A DNA stretch of 64,000 bases from Streptomyces sp. NBC_01788. GTDB lineage: Bacteria; Actinomycetota; Actinomycetes; Streptomycetales; Streptomycetaceae. The translations under genes were made by a program, and so were the position numbers. The notes beneath the pieces are model-generated. The model was not told where the DNA came from, did not search any database, and saw nothing but the letters and a program-made list of their open reading frames with translations. Numbering within the stretch: position 1 is the first letter of the stretch; each line of letters opens with the position of its first letter. This document shows positions 25,817-34,839 of this stretch, piece by piece. The stretch spans positions 2,480,001 through 2,544,000 of the forward strand of contig NZ_CP109090.1 in the NCBI RefSeq assembly GCF_035917575.1. The letters run 5' to 3'.

Positions 25817-26464
25817 ATGGATTCCTTCTCGACACTCATCCGCACCGCCTCCCACGAGCAGCACACGGAGGCGGAGACCTCCACCTTCATGAGCGATCTG
25901 CTCGGCGGCCGGCTCGGCGTGGACGCGTACGCGCGGTACACCGAGCAGCTCTGGTTCGTGTACGCGGCACTGGAGGACGGAGCCGAGCGGCTGGCGTCGG
26001 ATCCGGTGGCGGGCCCGTTCGTCCAGCCCGAGCTGTTCCGCCTGGCCGCGCTGGAGCGGGACCTCGAGCATCTGCGCGGCGCCTCCTGGCGCTCGGAGGT
26101 GAGCGCGCTGCCCGCGACCGAGGCGTACGCGGAGCGGGTGCGCGAGTGCGCCGAGCAGTGGCCGGCCGGTTACATCGCCCACCACTACACCCGCTACCTC
26201 GGCGACCTCTCCGGCGGCCAGATCATCCGCGACAAGGCGGAGAAGACGTGGGGCTTCACGAAGAAGGGCGACGGCGTCCGTTTCTACGTCTTCGAGGAGA
26301 TCACCAACCCGGCCGCCTTCAAGCGGGGTTACCGCGAACTCCTGGACGGCGTGAACGCCGACGACCTGGAGAAGCAGCGGATCGTGACCGAGTGCAAGAA
26401 GGCGTTCTCCCTGAACACGGCCGTCTTCCACGCCCTGGCCGAGGAGTTCCCCCTGTCGGCCTGA
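25817..26464 (+). CDS. hmuO: Haem oxygenase
   Basis: The 215-residue all-helical enzyme has the proximal haem ligand in RTASHEQHTEAE (His near residue 20) and the distal glycine-rich helix YLGDLSGGQIIRDK. It opens haem to biliverdin, CO and ferrous iron, the last step of using host or environmental haem as an iron source. The ATG at 25817 has GAGGATGG upstream. It is a single-gene unit under its own iron box. It is separated from the haem importer genes by a PhzF-like gene and the HtaA genes on the opposite strand. Confidence 0.96.
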   Translation: MDSFSTLIRTASHEQHTEAETSTFMSDLLGGRLGVDAYARYTEQLWFVYAALEDGAERLASDPVAGPFVQPELFRLAALERDLEHLRGASWRSEVSALPATEAYAERVRECAEQWPAGYIAHHYTRYLGDLSGGQIIRDKAEKTWGFTKKGDGVRFYVFEEITNPAAFKRGYRELLDGVNADDLEKQRIVTECKKAFSLNTAVFHALAEEFPLSA

Positions 26465-26500
26465 CCGCGGCCGGGGTCGGCAGGGCGTGGACCGTGCGCG

Positions 26501-27190
26501 TCAGCGCTCCAGGATCACCCGGCCGCCGACCTCGATCCAGCCGCCCGGTTGGGGGGCCGTGAGGATTTGTGAGCCCGTGCCCTGGACGATGTTCAGGGCA
26601 CGTTCCAGTTTGGCCGTCAGCAGCAGGGCCGCCGCGCCGTTCGCCTCGTCCTCGTCGATGCCCCCGATGCAAGCCCCGGCTCCACTGGAGCGGCTGTCGC
26701 CGCGCTCATCGATTCGGCCGGGGAAGGCGCGGGCGCGGATGCGGCCGGCGGCCTCGTCCTCCCAGGACCAGGCGTAGATCCACTCGCCGGGCGGCGGTAC
26801 GGGCAGGTCGTCGACCTCGGCGGCGGTGGCGTACTGGCGCAGGGTGCGCGGCGGGGCCCACTCCGGTCGGGCCTCGATCCAGGTGAACTCGCCGTCCAGG
26901 CGGGTGCCCACGGTCCCGGCGGGGGTGACCAGTTCCGGCACGTCCAGGAGCCACGCCACCCCCACGCACGGGTGGCCCGCGAACGGCAGGCGCAGGGTGG
27001 GGGTGAAGATGTCGATGACGCCACGCTCGGGGTCGTCGACGAACACCGTCTCGCTGAAGCCGAGTTTGGCGGCCAGTTCCTGGCGGTCGTCCCGGTCGGG
27101 GACGCGCGAGCCGTCCCGGACGACACCGAGTTCGTTCCCGTAGCCACCGCGCGGCCCGCAGAAGACGCGCAGCACGTCGTAATCAGTCAC
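26501..27190 (-). CDS. PhzF-like (diaminopimelate-epimerase fold) protein
   Basis: The 229-residue protein has the PhzF twin-barrel pattern. It has GGYGNELGVVRDG near the N-terminus, SETVFVDDPERGVIDIFTP and RLPFAGHPCVGVAW, the family's second-strand signature. The C-terminal half carries GSRSSGAGACIGG-like substrate-binding glycines. PhzF relatives catalyse isomerisations; the usual active-site glutamate cannot be placed with certainty and the substrate is unknown. The GTG at 27190 (VTDYDV) is chosen. A TTG four codons upstream is possible. It lies among iron genes on the HtaA strand but has no iron box. Confidence 0.85.
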   Translation of the reverse strand: MTDYDVLRVFCGPRGGYGNELGVVRDGSRVPDRDDRQELAAKLGFSETVFVDDPERGVIDIFTPTLRLPFAGHPCVGVAWLLDVPELVTPAGTVGTRLDGEFTWIEARPEWAPPRTLRQYATAAEVDDLPVPPPGEWIYAWSWEDEAAGRIRARAFPGRIDERGDSRSSGAGACIGGIDEDEANGAAALLLTAKLERALNIVQGTGSQILTAPQPGGWIEVGGRVILER

Positions 27191-27251
27191 CCGGGCATTC
27201 AAGCATCGCGGCGGTGCCGTCCGAACCGGACTGCACCGCCGCCGACGCGGA

Positions 27252-28853
27252 TCAGGCCTGCGTGTCGCGGCGCCTGCGCAGGGCGTAGAGCACTCCCGCG
27301 CCCGCCGCCACGGTCGCCGCGGCGGCCGCGCCCAGGGCGCCCACCGGGACGTCGGAGCCGGTGGCGGCCATGCTGCCGCCGATGCCGCCGGTGGTGGAGC
27401 CGATGCCGCCGGTCGTCGAACCGGTACCACCCGTACCGGTGCCACCCGTGCCGCCCGTGCCGCCCGTGCCACCGGAGGTGCCGGTGCCGCCCGTGCCCGA
27501 GCCGCCGCCCGACGTGCCGTTGCCGGAGGGGAGTTCGGCGCCCTTGGTGAGAGCGACGGACAGGTTCACCGGGTCGAGCGCGGTGCCCTTGTCGTAGAAG
27601 CCGCCGAACGCCTTGGCGCCGGCCTCGGTCAGCGTCGCCGTCACGTCGTCCACGGTGATGACGTCGTTCTTGGCGCTGAGCTTGGTGGAGCCGGCCTTCA
27701 GGTCGGCCAGGACCACGTTCGGCGACTTCTCGCCGAGGCTGGTGACATCGGCGGTCAGCTTGCCGGATCCGCCGTCGAGGGCGGCCCTGACGTTGTCGAG
27801 GGTGAGGTCGAGGCCGTAGCCGCCGCCCTCGCCCTCGCCCTGGTGGCCCTTGAAGTTGACCGAGCCCTTGAACGCGGCGGACAGGGTGCCGGCCTCGGTG
27901 TCGTAGACGCCGGTGGCGTCCGCGAAGGTGAAGGCACCGTTGCCGGACGCCTGGGAGGCGCCGCCCGACGCCGTGATCCGGCCCTTGGCCACCGGGCCCA
28001 CGACATAGCCGCGGAAGGAGTCCTTCACGCCCCAGGTCAGCCTGCCGTCGGCGATGTCGCCCTTGGAGGTGGCGGGCGCGGTGGAGGCGGACGGGGAGGT
28101 GGACGCCGTGGGCTCGGCGCTCTGGGAGGCCGAGTCACTGGGCTTCGGGGACGTCGACGGGTTGCCGGTCTCCGACTCGCTCGGCGAGGTGGACGAGGTG
28201 GGCGGGGACGTCGGCCCCGGCGAGGTGGTCTCCGGCTCGCTGGGCGACGGGCTCGGCGACGTCGTGCCCGGCTTCTTCACCACCGACAGCGGATCGCCTG
28301 CCGCGCCCGCGTAGTTGGAGCCGCCGAGGAAGGTGCCGGCCTCGGTGGTGAGGGTGGTGGCCAGGCCGGTCATGTCCGAGCCGGTCGGCGCCGCGACCTC
28401 GGCGAACGGCACGTCCTGCTGGGTCGTGCCGTCGTCGCCGGTGAGGTCGGCGGTGAGGATGCCCGTGGCGCTGTCGTACTGGAAGTCGCTCATCACCCGC
28501 TTGAACCCGTGCACCGGCGACTCGGAGACGAGGGTGCCCTTGAAGGCCAGGTGCAGCGTGTGGTTGGTGCTGTCGTAGGTGCCCTGGCCGTCGGTGAAGG
28601 TGAAGACGCCGTTGCCGTCGGCCTGCGAGGCGCCGTCGGTGACGGTGAAGGTGCCCTTGGTGTAGGGGCCGGTGACGTAGTTCCGGTACGACTCCTTGAT
28701 GCCCCAGCTCAGTTCGTAGCCGGTCAGGGGCACGGAGGCCGCGGCGGCGCCGGGAGCCGTGGCCAGGGCGGCGGCTCCCATCACGGTGGCCGTGGCCACG
28801 GCGGCGGCGAACATCACCGGCCGTCTGCGGGCGCGGGTGGCGGTGGCGGACAT
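27252..28853 (-). CDS. HtaA-domain haem-binding surface protein 1
   Basis: The 533-residue secreted protein has a signal peptide (residues 1 to about 40) and two HtaA domains: about 42-200 (ELSWGIKESYRNYVTGPYTKG) and about 275-435 (LTWGVKDSFRGYVVGPVAKG). They are joined by a Pro/Ser/Thr linker. A Gly/Thr-rich low-complexity stretch, an AATGS motif, a membrane helix and a RRRRD tail follow. HtaA domains bind haem and pass it to HmuT in corynebacteria. The tail resembles sortase or membrane anchoring. The ATG at 28853 has GAGGAG upstream. It lies 132 bp behind the second HtaA gene, so both probably share the iron-box promoter at 30486. Confidence 0.93.
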   Translation of the reverse strand: MSATATRARRRPVMFAAAVATATVMGAAALATAPGAAAASVPLTGYELSWGIKESYRNYVTGPYTKGTFTVTDGASQADGNGVFTFTDGQGTYDSTNHTLHLAFKGTLVSESPVHGFKRVMSDFQYDSATGILTADLTGDDGTTQQDVPFAEVAAPTGSDMTGLATTLTTEAGTFLGGSNYAGAAGDPLSVVKKPGTTSPSPSPSEPETTSPGPTSPPTSSTSPSESETGNPSTSPKPSDSASQSAEPTASTSPSASTAPATSKGDIADGRLTWGVKDSFRGYVVGPVAKGRITASGGASQASGNGAFTFADATGVYDTEAGTLSAAFKGSVNFKGHQGEGEGGGYGLDLTLDNVRAALDGGSGKLTADVTSLGEKSPNVVLADLKAGSTKLSAKNDVITVDDVTATLTEAGAKAFGGFYDKGTALDPVNLSVALTKGAELPSGNGTSGGGSGTGGTGTSGGTGGTGGTGGTGTGGTGSTTGGIGSTTGGIGGSMAATGSDVPVGALGAAAAATVAAGAGVLYALRRRRDTQA

Positions 28854-28985
28854 GGCGGTTCTCCTCGTGACGGGGTCCACCGGTGGGGCGGCGGAAGGAA
28901 GGAAAAGGGAGAGGGAAAGGGAATCGGACGTGGGGGGATGGGGAGTGAAGCTCTCTGGCTCAGCGGGCCGGACGGCCGCGAAGGG

Positions 28986-30452
28986 TCACGATCCGCCGGA
29001 CCGCTCCTCGTCGGTGCCGGAACCCGTGGCCGACGCGGCGGCGGCCGTGCGGTTCCTGCGGCGGAGGAGCGCCGCGCCGCCGAGTGCCAGCACCAGCGCG
29101 CCTCCCGCGCCGAGCGCGACCGGCAGGACCGGGGTGCCGTCGTCGCCGGTGGCCACGACCGGTTCGACCGACGGGGCGGGGTCGGGGGCGGCCGTCGTGG
29201 GGGCGGGCGCGGCGGTGTCGGTGACCGCGCTGCCCAGGTCGGGCAGCGCGGGCAGTTCGGCGCCCTCGGTGAGGGCGACGGCCAGGGACACCGGGTCCAT
29301 CGCGGTGCCCGCCGGGTACATCCCGCCGAACGCCTTGGCGCCGCGGGCGGTCAGCTCGGCCGGTGCCTCGGTCACCTTCGCCAGGCCGTCGCGGGCGGTC
29401 AGGTCCTTGGCCGCGAACGTGACCAGCGGGACCTTCCTGCCGGTCAGGCGGTCGCTCGCCACGTCGGCGTAGAGCGTGCCCGTGCCCTTGGCGACGGTGA
29501 CGCGGACGGCGCTGAGTTCCAGGTCCAGGCCGTGCGCGCCGGTGAAGCGGACGACACCCTTGAAGGTGACGTCGAGTGCGCCCTTGTCGTACGTGCCCCG
29601 GCCGGAGGGGAAGCGGAAGAGGGCGCCGCCGTCCTGGGCCCCGTCGGTCAGGGTCCACTTGCCGCGGGCGATGTCGCCGGTGACGTACTCGCGGAAGGTG
29701 CGGCGCACGCCCCAGTCGACGGCGCCGTTCACGAGCGCCCGGTGCGAAGCCGCCTTCTTCTGCGCGGACTTGGACGGGCTGGGCGTGGGCGAGGGGGCCG
29801 CCGCCTTCACGGCCGGGCGTACGTCCGCCGCGAGGCTCACCGGGTCCAGCGGGGTCCCGGCGGTGTAGTAGCCGGCGAAGGACCGCGCTCCCTGGGTGGT
29901 GAGGGTGGCGGGCAGGTTGTTGAGGACGACGGCGTCACCGCCGCCCCTCATGTCGATCCCGCCGAGGGAGAGGGTGGCGAAGGGCACCTGAGTGGCGGTC
30001 GTGACGCTCCCGGTGTCCTTCGCCTTGCTGACGACGTCCACGTAGAGCGTGCCGACGGAGCCGTTGATGCTCACGGTGGGCCGGCTGAGGGTGAGGTCGA
30101 GCTGGTAGCCGCCGCTTGCCGCCTGATGGCCGACGAAGCGGACACCGCCGGAGAACGAGGCACGGAACGCGCCCATGGCGCCGTCGTAGGAGCCGGTCGC
30201 CGAGTGGAAGCGGAAGGTGCTGCCGCCGACCGTCGCGGCACCGCCGGTCAGGAAGTAACTCCCCTTGGCTATCGGCCCGGTGACATAGCTCTGGAAGGAG
30301 GACTTGATGCCCCAGTCCAGTCGGCCGCCCTGGACGGTACGGCTCTCGGCGTGGGCGGCGGTGGCCGGCAGCAGGACCGCCGACAGCGCCGCGGCGAGCA
30401 CGGCGAGAGCCGTGAACGACGCGGTGACCAGAGCGCGAAGGCGCGCGGGCAT
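28986..30452 (-). CDS. HtaA-domain haem-binding surface protein 2
   Basis: The 488-residue protein has a signal peptide ending near AHAES (about residue 36) and two HtaA domains: about 42-200 (LDWGIKSSFQSYVTGPIAKG) and about 240-385 (VDWGVRRTFREYVTGDIARG). These are followed by an Ala/Pro/Thr linker, a VATGD motif, a membrane helix and an arginine-rich tail. It has the same architecture as the neighbouring HtaA protein but a diverged sequence, so the two arose by an old duplication. The ATG at 30452 has a GGGAGG site. It is divergent from hmuT with an iron box between them. Confidence 0.93.
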   Translation of the reverse strand: MPARLRALVTASFTALAVLAAALSAVLLPATAAHAESRTVQGGRLDWGIKSSFQSYVTGPIAKGSYFLTGGAATVGGSTFRFHSATGSYDGAMGAFRASFSGGVRFVGHQAASGGYQLDLTLSRPTVSINGSVGTLYVDVVSKAKDTGSVTTATQVPFATLSLGGIDMRGGGDAVVLNNLPATLTTQGARSFAGYYTAGTPLDPVSLAADVRPAVKAAAPSPTPSPSKSAQKKAASHRALVNGAVDWGVRRTFREYVTGDIARGKWTLTDGAQDGGALFRFPSGRGTYDKGALDVTFKGVVRFTGAHGLDLELSAVRVTVAKGTGTLYADVASDRLTGRKVPLVTFAAKDLTARDGLAKVTEAPAELTARGAKAFGGMYPAGTAMDPVSLAVALTEGAELPALPDLGSAVTDTAAPAPTTAAPDPAPSVEPVVATGDDGTPVLPVALGAGGALVLALGGAALLRRRNRTAAAASATGSGTDEERSGGS

Positions 30453-30485
30453 GGGGAACCTCCCGATCCACAACCGGTAGCAAAC

Positions 30486-30504
30486 GAAGGTAAGGCTAAC
30501 CTAA
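30486..30504. promoter_or_regulatory. Iron box between the HtaA genes and hmuTUV
   Basis: GAAGGTAAGGCTAACCTAA matches the 19-bp DmdR/IdeR consensus at 16 positions, with the AGGCTAACCTAA half perfect. It lies 34 bp from one start and 52 bp from the other, so one site can control both divergent operons. Confidence 0.85.
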
Positions 30505-30555
30505 GATGTGCCGGTCAGATGCTGGCAGTACCCCCCGAAAGGAACGGACGGAACC

Positions 30556-31578
30556 GTGCGACGCTTGCGCACAACACTGGCGGGAGCACTGGTGTCCGTG
30601 CTCGCCCTCACCCTGACCGCTACCGGTTGTTCCGGCTCAAGACCCTCCGGCACGGACCGGGGATCCGCCGCGACGACGGCTGCCGCCGCCGTCGACAACC
30701 GGGTCGAACCCCTGGCCGGCACACCCTCGCCCCGGCTGCCCGTCACGGTCCGTTCCGCCGACGGCAAGGAGGTGACCGTCAAGAAGGCGCGCCGGATCGT
30801 CCCGTTGTCCGGAAGTCTCAGCGAGATCGTGTTCACGCTGGGGCTCGGCGACCGGGTCGTCGCCCGTGACATCACCGCCACCTTCCAGCAGGCGGCCGAG
30901 CTGCCGGTGGTGACACGCAATCACGACGTGTCCGCCGAGAGCGTCCTGTCCCTCGCCCCGGACCTGGTGCTGGCCGAGACCACCAGCGGGCCGGTGGAGG
31001 CCATGGACCAGATCCGCGCCGCGGGCGTTCCCGTGCTCGTGGTGAAGCCGGCCGCCGGCCTCGCCGACGTGGGGGCGCGCATCCAGGCGGTCGCCGGCGC
31101 GCTCGGCGTACCGGCCGCGGGCCAGGAGCTGACCAGGCGCTCCCAGGACCGGATCGACGCCGTGCGCGAGGCGATCCCGGCGCACGCCGACCATCCCCGC
31201 GTCGCCTTCCTGTACCTGCGCGGCTCGGCCTCGGTCTATCTGATCGGCGGCGCCGAGTCCGGCGCGACCTCGCTCATCGAGGCGGCCGGCGGGATCGACG
31301 GGGGCGCCGACTCGGGGCTGACGGAGGACTTCACCGCCATCACCACCGAGGCGCTGGCGAAGGCGGCTCCGGACGCGATCCTGGTGATGAGCAAGGGCCT
31401 CGAATCCGTCGGCGGCCTCGACGGGCTGGTGAAGATCCCCGGTATCGCCCAGACACCGGCGGGCATCGAGCGCCGGGTCGTGTCCGTCGAGGACGGCGTG
31501 CTGCTCAACTACGGCCCGCGCACGGACCAGGTGCTGCGCTCGATCGTCGACCAGCTCTACGCGGGCGGTGCCCGGTGA
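30556..31578 (+). CDS. hmuT: Haem ABC transporter substrate-binding lipoprotein
   Basis: The 340-residue lipoprotein has a signal peptide and lipobox LTATGC, with the cysteine near residue 25. It then has the two-lobed FepB/HmuT fold: RRIVPLSGSLSEIVFTLGLGDRVVARD, SLAPDLVLAETT and AAPDAILVMSKGLESVGG. It takes haem from HtaA proteins and delivers it to HmuU. The GTG at 30556 has an AAGGA site a little upstream. It is the first gene of hmuTUV, under the iron box shared with the HtaA operon. Confidence 0.93.
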   Translation: MRRLRTTLAGALVSVLALTLTATGCSGSRPSGTDRGSAATTAAAAVDNRVEPLAGTPSPRLPVTVRSADGKEVTVKKARRIVPLSGSLSEIVFTLGLGDRVVARDITATFQQAAELPVVTRNHDVSAESVLSLAPDLVLAETTSGPVEAMDQIRAAGVPVLVVKPAAGLADVGARIQAVAGALGVPAAGQELTRRSQDRIDAVREAIPAHADHPRVAFLYLRGSASVYLIGGAESGATSLIEAAGGIDGGADSGLTEDFTAITTEALAKAAPDAILVMSKGLESVGGLDGLVKIPGIAQTPAGIERRVVSVEDGVLLNYGPRTDQVLRSIVDQLYAGGAR

Positions 31579-32669
31579 CGGCACTGGACGACAAGCCCGT
31601 ACGCCCCCTCCAGGCGCCGCCCGCGCCCGCCGGGCAGAAGCGGCGCGGCACGGCCTGGTTCCTGACGGGAGGTCTGGTGCTCGGCCTGCTCGTGCTGGTG
31701 CCGGTCGCCGCCGGGACCGGCGCGTACCCGATCCCGACCGGCGAGGTGCTCTCCTCCGTGCTGCACCGGATCGGCCTCGGTGGCGACGGTCTCGACCGGG
31801 TCGCGGAGTCGGTGCTGTGGAACGTGCGCTTCCCGCGCATCGTGCTGGCCCTGCTCGTGGGCGCCTCGCTGGGCTGCGCGGGCGCGCTGATGCAGGGCGT
31901 GTTCGGCAATCCGCTGGCCGAGCCGGGCGTCATCGGGGTCTCCTCGGGCGCGGCGGTCGGCGCGGTCGCCGCGATCGCCCTCGGGCTCGACTTCCTCGGC
32001 ACCTGGACGGTTTCGGTGGCCGCCTTCGCGGCGGGCCTCGGCACGGTCCTGCTGGTGTACGCGATGGCGCGCTCGGGCGGCCGCACCGAGGTGGTGACGC
32101 TGATCCTCACCGGGATCGCGGTGAACGCCTTCGCGGGCGCGCTGATCGGCCTGTTCCTGTTCTTCGCCGACTCCGCCGCGGTCAACCAGATCGCCTTCTG
32201 GCAGCTCGGCTCGCTCTCCCAGGCCACCTGGCCGAAGGTCATGGCCGTCCTGCCGTGCGCGGTGCTCGGACTGGGTGTCGCGCCGCTGTACGCGCGCCGC
32301 CTGGACCTGCTCTCGCTCGGCGAGGGTCCGGCCCGGCACCTGGGCGTGGACGTGGAGCGGTTGCGCGTCGTGCTGGTGCTGGTCGTCGCCCTGCTGACCG
32401 CGGCGGCCGTCAGCGTCGCCGGGATCATCGGCTTCGTCGGTCTGGTCGTACCGCATCTGCTGCGGATGGCGGCCGGGCCCGGGCACCGCTTCCTGGTGCC
32501 GGGCAGCGCCCTGCTCGGCGCGCTCGTCCTGCTCGGCGCGGATCTGGCCGCCCGCACCGTCGCCGCACCCGCCGAGCTTCCGCTCGGCGTGCTCACCGCA
32601 CTGGTCGGCAGCCCGTTCTTCTTCTGGCTGCTGCGCCGCACCCGCCGCAGGCAAGGAGGCTGGGCATGA
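31575..32669 (+). CDS. hmuU: Haem ABC transporter permease (FecCD family)
   Basis: The 364-residue membrane protein has about ten helices. It has the FecCD signatures RFPRIVLALLVGASLGCAGA, NPLAEPGVIGVSSGAAVGAV, and the ATPase-coupling loop GPARHLGVDVERLR. It is the channel for haem or an iron complex. The GTG start overlaps the hmuT stop (GTGA). Confidence 0.94.
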   Translation: MTALDDKPVRPLQAPPAPAGQKRRGTAWFLTGGLVLGLLVLVPVAAGTGAYPIPTGEVLSSVLHRIGLGGDGLDRVAESVLWNVRFPRIVLALLVGASLGCAGALMQGVFGNPLAEPGVIGVSSGAAVGAVAAIALGLDFLGTWTVSVAAFAAGLGTVLLVYAMARSGGRTEVVTLILTGIAVNAFAGALIGLFLFFADSAAVNQIAFWQLGSLSQATWPKVMAVLPCAVLGLGVAPLYARRLDLLSLGEGPARHLGVDVERLRVVLVLVVALLTAAAVSVAGIIGFVGLVVPHLLRMAAGPGHRFLVPGSALLGALVLLGADLAARTVAAPAELPLGVLTALVGSPFFFWLLRRTRRRQGGWA

Positions 32670-33490
32670 GACTGCCGAGGATCCGACCGGTTCCCCCCGC
32701 CCCAACCAGTCCGGGGGACGTGCTCGCCGAGACGGAGGCGCTGCGGGTGCGCCGCGGCGCCCGCGAGGTGCTCGACGGCGTCGACGTCGCGGTCCGCGCC
32801 GGGGAGGTGCTGGCCCTGGTGGGCCCCAACGGCACCGGAAAGTCGACCCTGTTGGCCGCGCTCGCCGCCGATCTCCCGCCCACGGGGGGCGTGGTGCGCG
32901 TGCACGGCCGCCCGGCCCACGAGTGGTCCGCGCCCGAACTGGCGCTGCGCCGCGCCGTGCTGCCGCAGTCGGCGGCGCTCTCCTTCCCCTTCGCCGTCGA
33001 GGAGGTCGTGCGGATGGGCCGTGCCCCGCACGCGTCCTCGGCGTCCCCGGACGAGGACGAGCGGATCGTGGCCGAGGCGATGGCCGCCACCGAGGTGACC
33101 GCGTTCGCCGCGCGCCCGTTCCCGGCGCTCAGCGGCGGTGAGCGGGCCCGGGTCGCACTCGCCCGGGTGCTGGCCCAGCGGGCACCGCTGCTGCTGCTCG
33201 ACGAGCCGACCGCCGCGCTCGACCTGAAGCACCAGGAGATGGTGCTGCGGCTGTGCCGGGAAAGGGCGCACGCCGGGGACGCGGTCGTCGTGGTGCTGCA
33301 CGACCTGGGACTGGCCGCCGCGTACGCGCACCGTGTCGCGATCCTGTGCGCCGGTCGTGTCGTGGCCGACGGCCCGCCCGCCGAGGTGTTCTCCGAGGCG
33401 CTGCTCTCCCGGGTCTACGACCAGCAGGTCGAGGTGCTGCCGCATCCGCGTACGGGTGCGGTCCTGGTGACCCCCAGAAGGACCCCTTGA
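32666..33490 (+). CDS. hmuV: Haem ABC transporter ATPase
   Basis: The 274-residue ATPase has Walker A (GPNGTGKST), signature LSGGERARVALA, and Walker B LLLLDEPTAALD with the H-loop VVLHDLG. Its ATG overlaps the hmuU stop (ATGA), completing a tightly coupled hmuTUV operon. It matches HmuV-type haem ATPases in length and in the AVLPQSAALSFPFAVEEVV Q-loop region. Confidence 0.94.
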   Translation: MRLPRIRPVPPAPTSPGDVLAETEALRVRRGAREVLDGVDVAVRAGEVLALVGPNGTGKSTLLAALAADLPPTGGVVRVHGRPAHEWSAPELALRRAVLPQSAALSFPFAVEEVVRMGRAPHASSASPDEDERIVAEAMAATEVTAFAARPFPALSGGERARVALARVLAQRAPLLLLDEPTAALDLKHQEMVLRLCRERAHAGDAVVVVLHDLGLAAAYAHRVAILCAGRVVADGPPAEVFSEALLSRVYDQQVEVLPHPRTGAVLVTPRRTP

Positions 33491-33607
33491 CTCTTCCTTG
33501 ACCTCCCCTTTGCCCGCCCTTGGCGCATTCGCGATCAGTTCGTTCCCGTACGCGGATCATGAGACAGGAATCACGGTCCGCACGGGTAGGAACCAGGTAA
33601 GCCTCGG

Positions 33608-33626
33608 TTAAGTTAGGCAAGCCTCA
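33608..33626. promoter_or_regulatory. Iron box upstream of efeOBU
   Basis: TTAAGTTAGGCAAGCCTCA matches the DmdR/IdeR consensus at 15 of 19 positions. It lies 51 bp before the efeO start. A weaker overlapping AGGTAAGCCTCGGTTAA stretch lies just upstream, so binding of two dimers is possible. Confidence 0.75.
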
Positions 33627-33677
33627 CCAAGGGTTGTGGGGTGTCAGGTCACCTTCCAGCCACTTCCGGGAGCCCTC

Positions 33678-34814
33678 GTGCGAGCCGTCCGCTTCTCCGT
33701 CATCACCGCCGCGGCAGCGGTCGCGCTGACCGCCGTGACGGCCTGTACGCAGAAGAGCGGCACCCAGGACACCGACCGGGTGGTCGACGTGACCGCGAAG
33801 GACGACTCCTGCGAGGTCTCGAAGAAGGAGTTCCCGGCCGGGCACGTCGAGCTCGCCATCGAGAACAAGGGCTCGAAGGTCACCGAGGTCTACCTCCTCT
33901 TCCCGGACGACCGGATCGTCGCCGAGCGCGAGAACATCGGCCCCGGCATCAAGCAGAAGGTCACCGCCGAGGTGAAGGCCGGCGACTACCTCATCGCCTG
34001 CAAGCCGGGCATGAAGGGCAAGGGCATCCGCCAGGAGGTCAAGGCGACCGGCGGCGCGGTCGCCAAGCGCGACCCGAAGCTGGACACGGCCGTCGCCGAC
34101 TACCGCCAGTACGCCCAGGACCAGGCCGACGAGACCCTGCCCCGCGTCGAGGCCTTCGTGAACGCGATCAAGGCCGGCGACGTGCCGGCCGCCAAGAAGG
34201 CGTACGCGATCTCCCGCCTCGGCTGGGAGCGCACGGAGCCGGTCGCGGAGTCCTTCGGCGACATCGACCCCAAGGTCGACGTCCGCGAGGACGGCCTGGA
34301 GGACGGCCAGAAGTGGACCGGCTGGCACCGCCTGGAGAAGTCGCTGTGGAAGGACGGCAGGATCGGCGCCGAGGAGAAGACGCTCGCCGACCAGCTCCTC
34401 ACCGACCTCAAGGACTGGCAGCAGCGGGTGGGCACCGCCGAGATCACCCCGACCTCCATGGCCAACGGCGCCAAGGAACTCCTCGACGAGGTCGCCCGGG
34501 GCAAGGTCACCGGCGAGGAGGACCGCTACGCCCACACGGACCTGGTCGACTTCAAGGGCAACGTCGAGGGCGCGCAGAAGGCGTACGAACTCCTCAGGCC
34601 GGTCGCCTCGAAGAACGACCCGGCGCTGGCCAAGGAGCTCGACAAGCAGTTCGCCGCGCTCGAGACGCTTCTCGACAAGTACCGCAAGGACAAGACGTCG
34701 TACGAGTTCGTCTCCTACGACAAGGTCGGCAAGGACGACCGCAAGGAGCTCTCGGACGCGGTGAACGCGCTCGCCGAGCCGCTGTCCAAGCTCGCCGCGG
34801 CCGTCGTGAAGTAG
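33678..34814 (+). CDS. efeO: EfeO iron-binding lipoprotein/periplasmic component
   Basis: The 378-residue protein has a signal peptide with a lipobox-like LTAVTAC. An N-terminal cupredoxin-like domain follows (about 30-120, with CEVSKKEFPAGHVELAIENKG). A C-terminal M75 peptidase-like helical domain has the metal motif HRLE in GWHRLEKSLW. Both EfeO domains are present, as in E. coli EfeO. It captures ferric/ferrous iron outside the membrane for EfeU. The GTG at 33678 has GGGAG upstream. A GTAGTGAA micro-repeat covers the stop region. Confidence 0.93.
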   Translation: MRAVRFSVITAAAAVALTAVTACTQKSGTQDTDRVVDVTAKDDSCEVSKKEFPAGHVELAIENKGSKVTEVYLLFPDDRIVAERENIGPGIKQKVTAEVKAGDYLIACKPGMKGKGIRQEVKATGGAVAKRDPKLDTAVADYRQYAQDQADETLPRVEAFVNAIKAGDVPAAKKAYAISRLGWERTEPVAESFGDIDPKVDVREDGLEDGQKWTGWHRLEKSLWKDGRIGAEEKTLADQLLTDLKDWQQRVGTAEITPTSMANGAKELLDEVARGKVTGEEDRYAHTDLVDFKGNVEGAQKAYELLRPVASKNDPALAKELDKQFAALETLLDKYRKDKTSYEFVSYDKVGKDDRKELSDAVNALAEPLSKLAAAVVK

Positions 34815-34839
34815 TGAAGTAGTGAAGCAGAGGCTGGAG

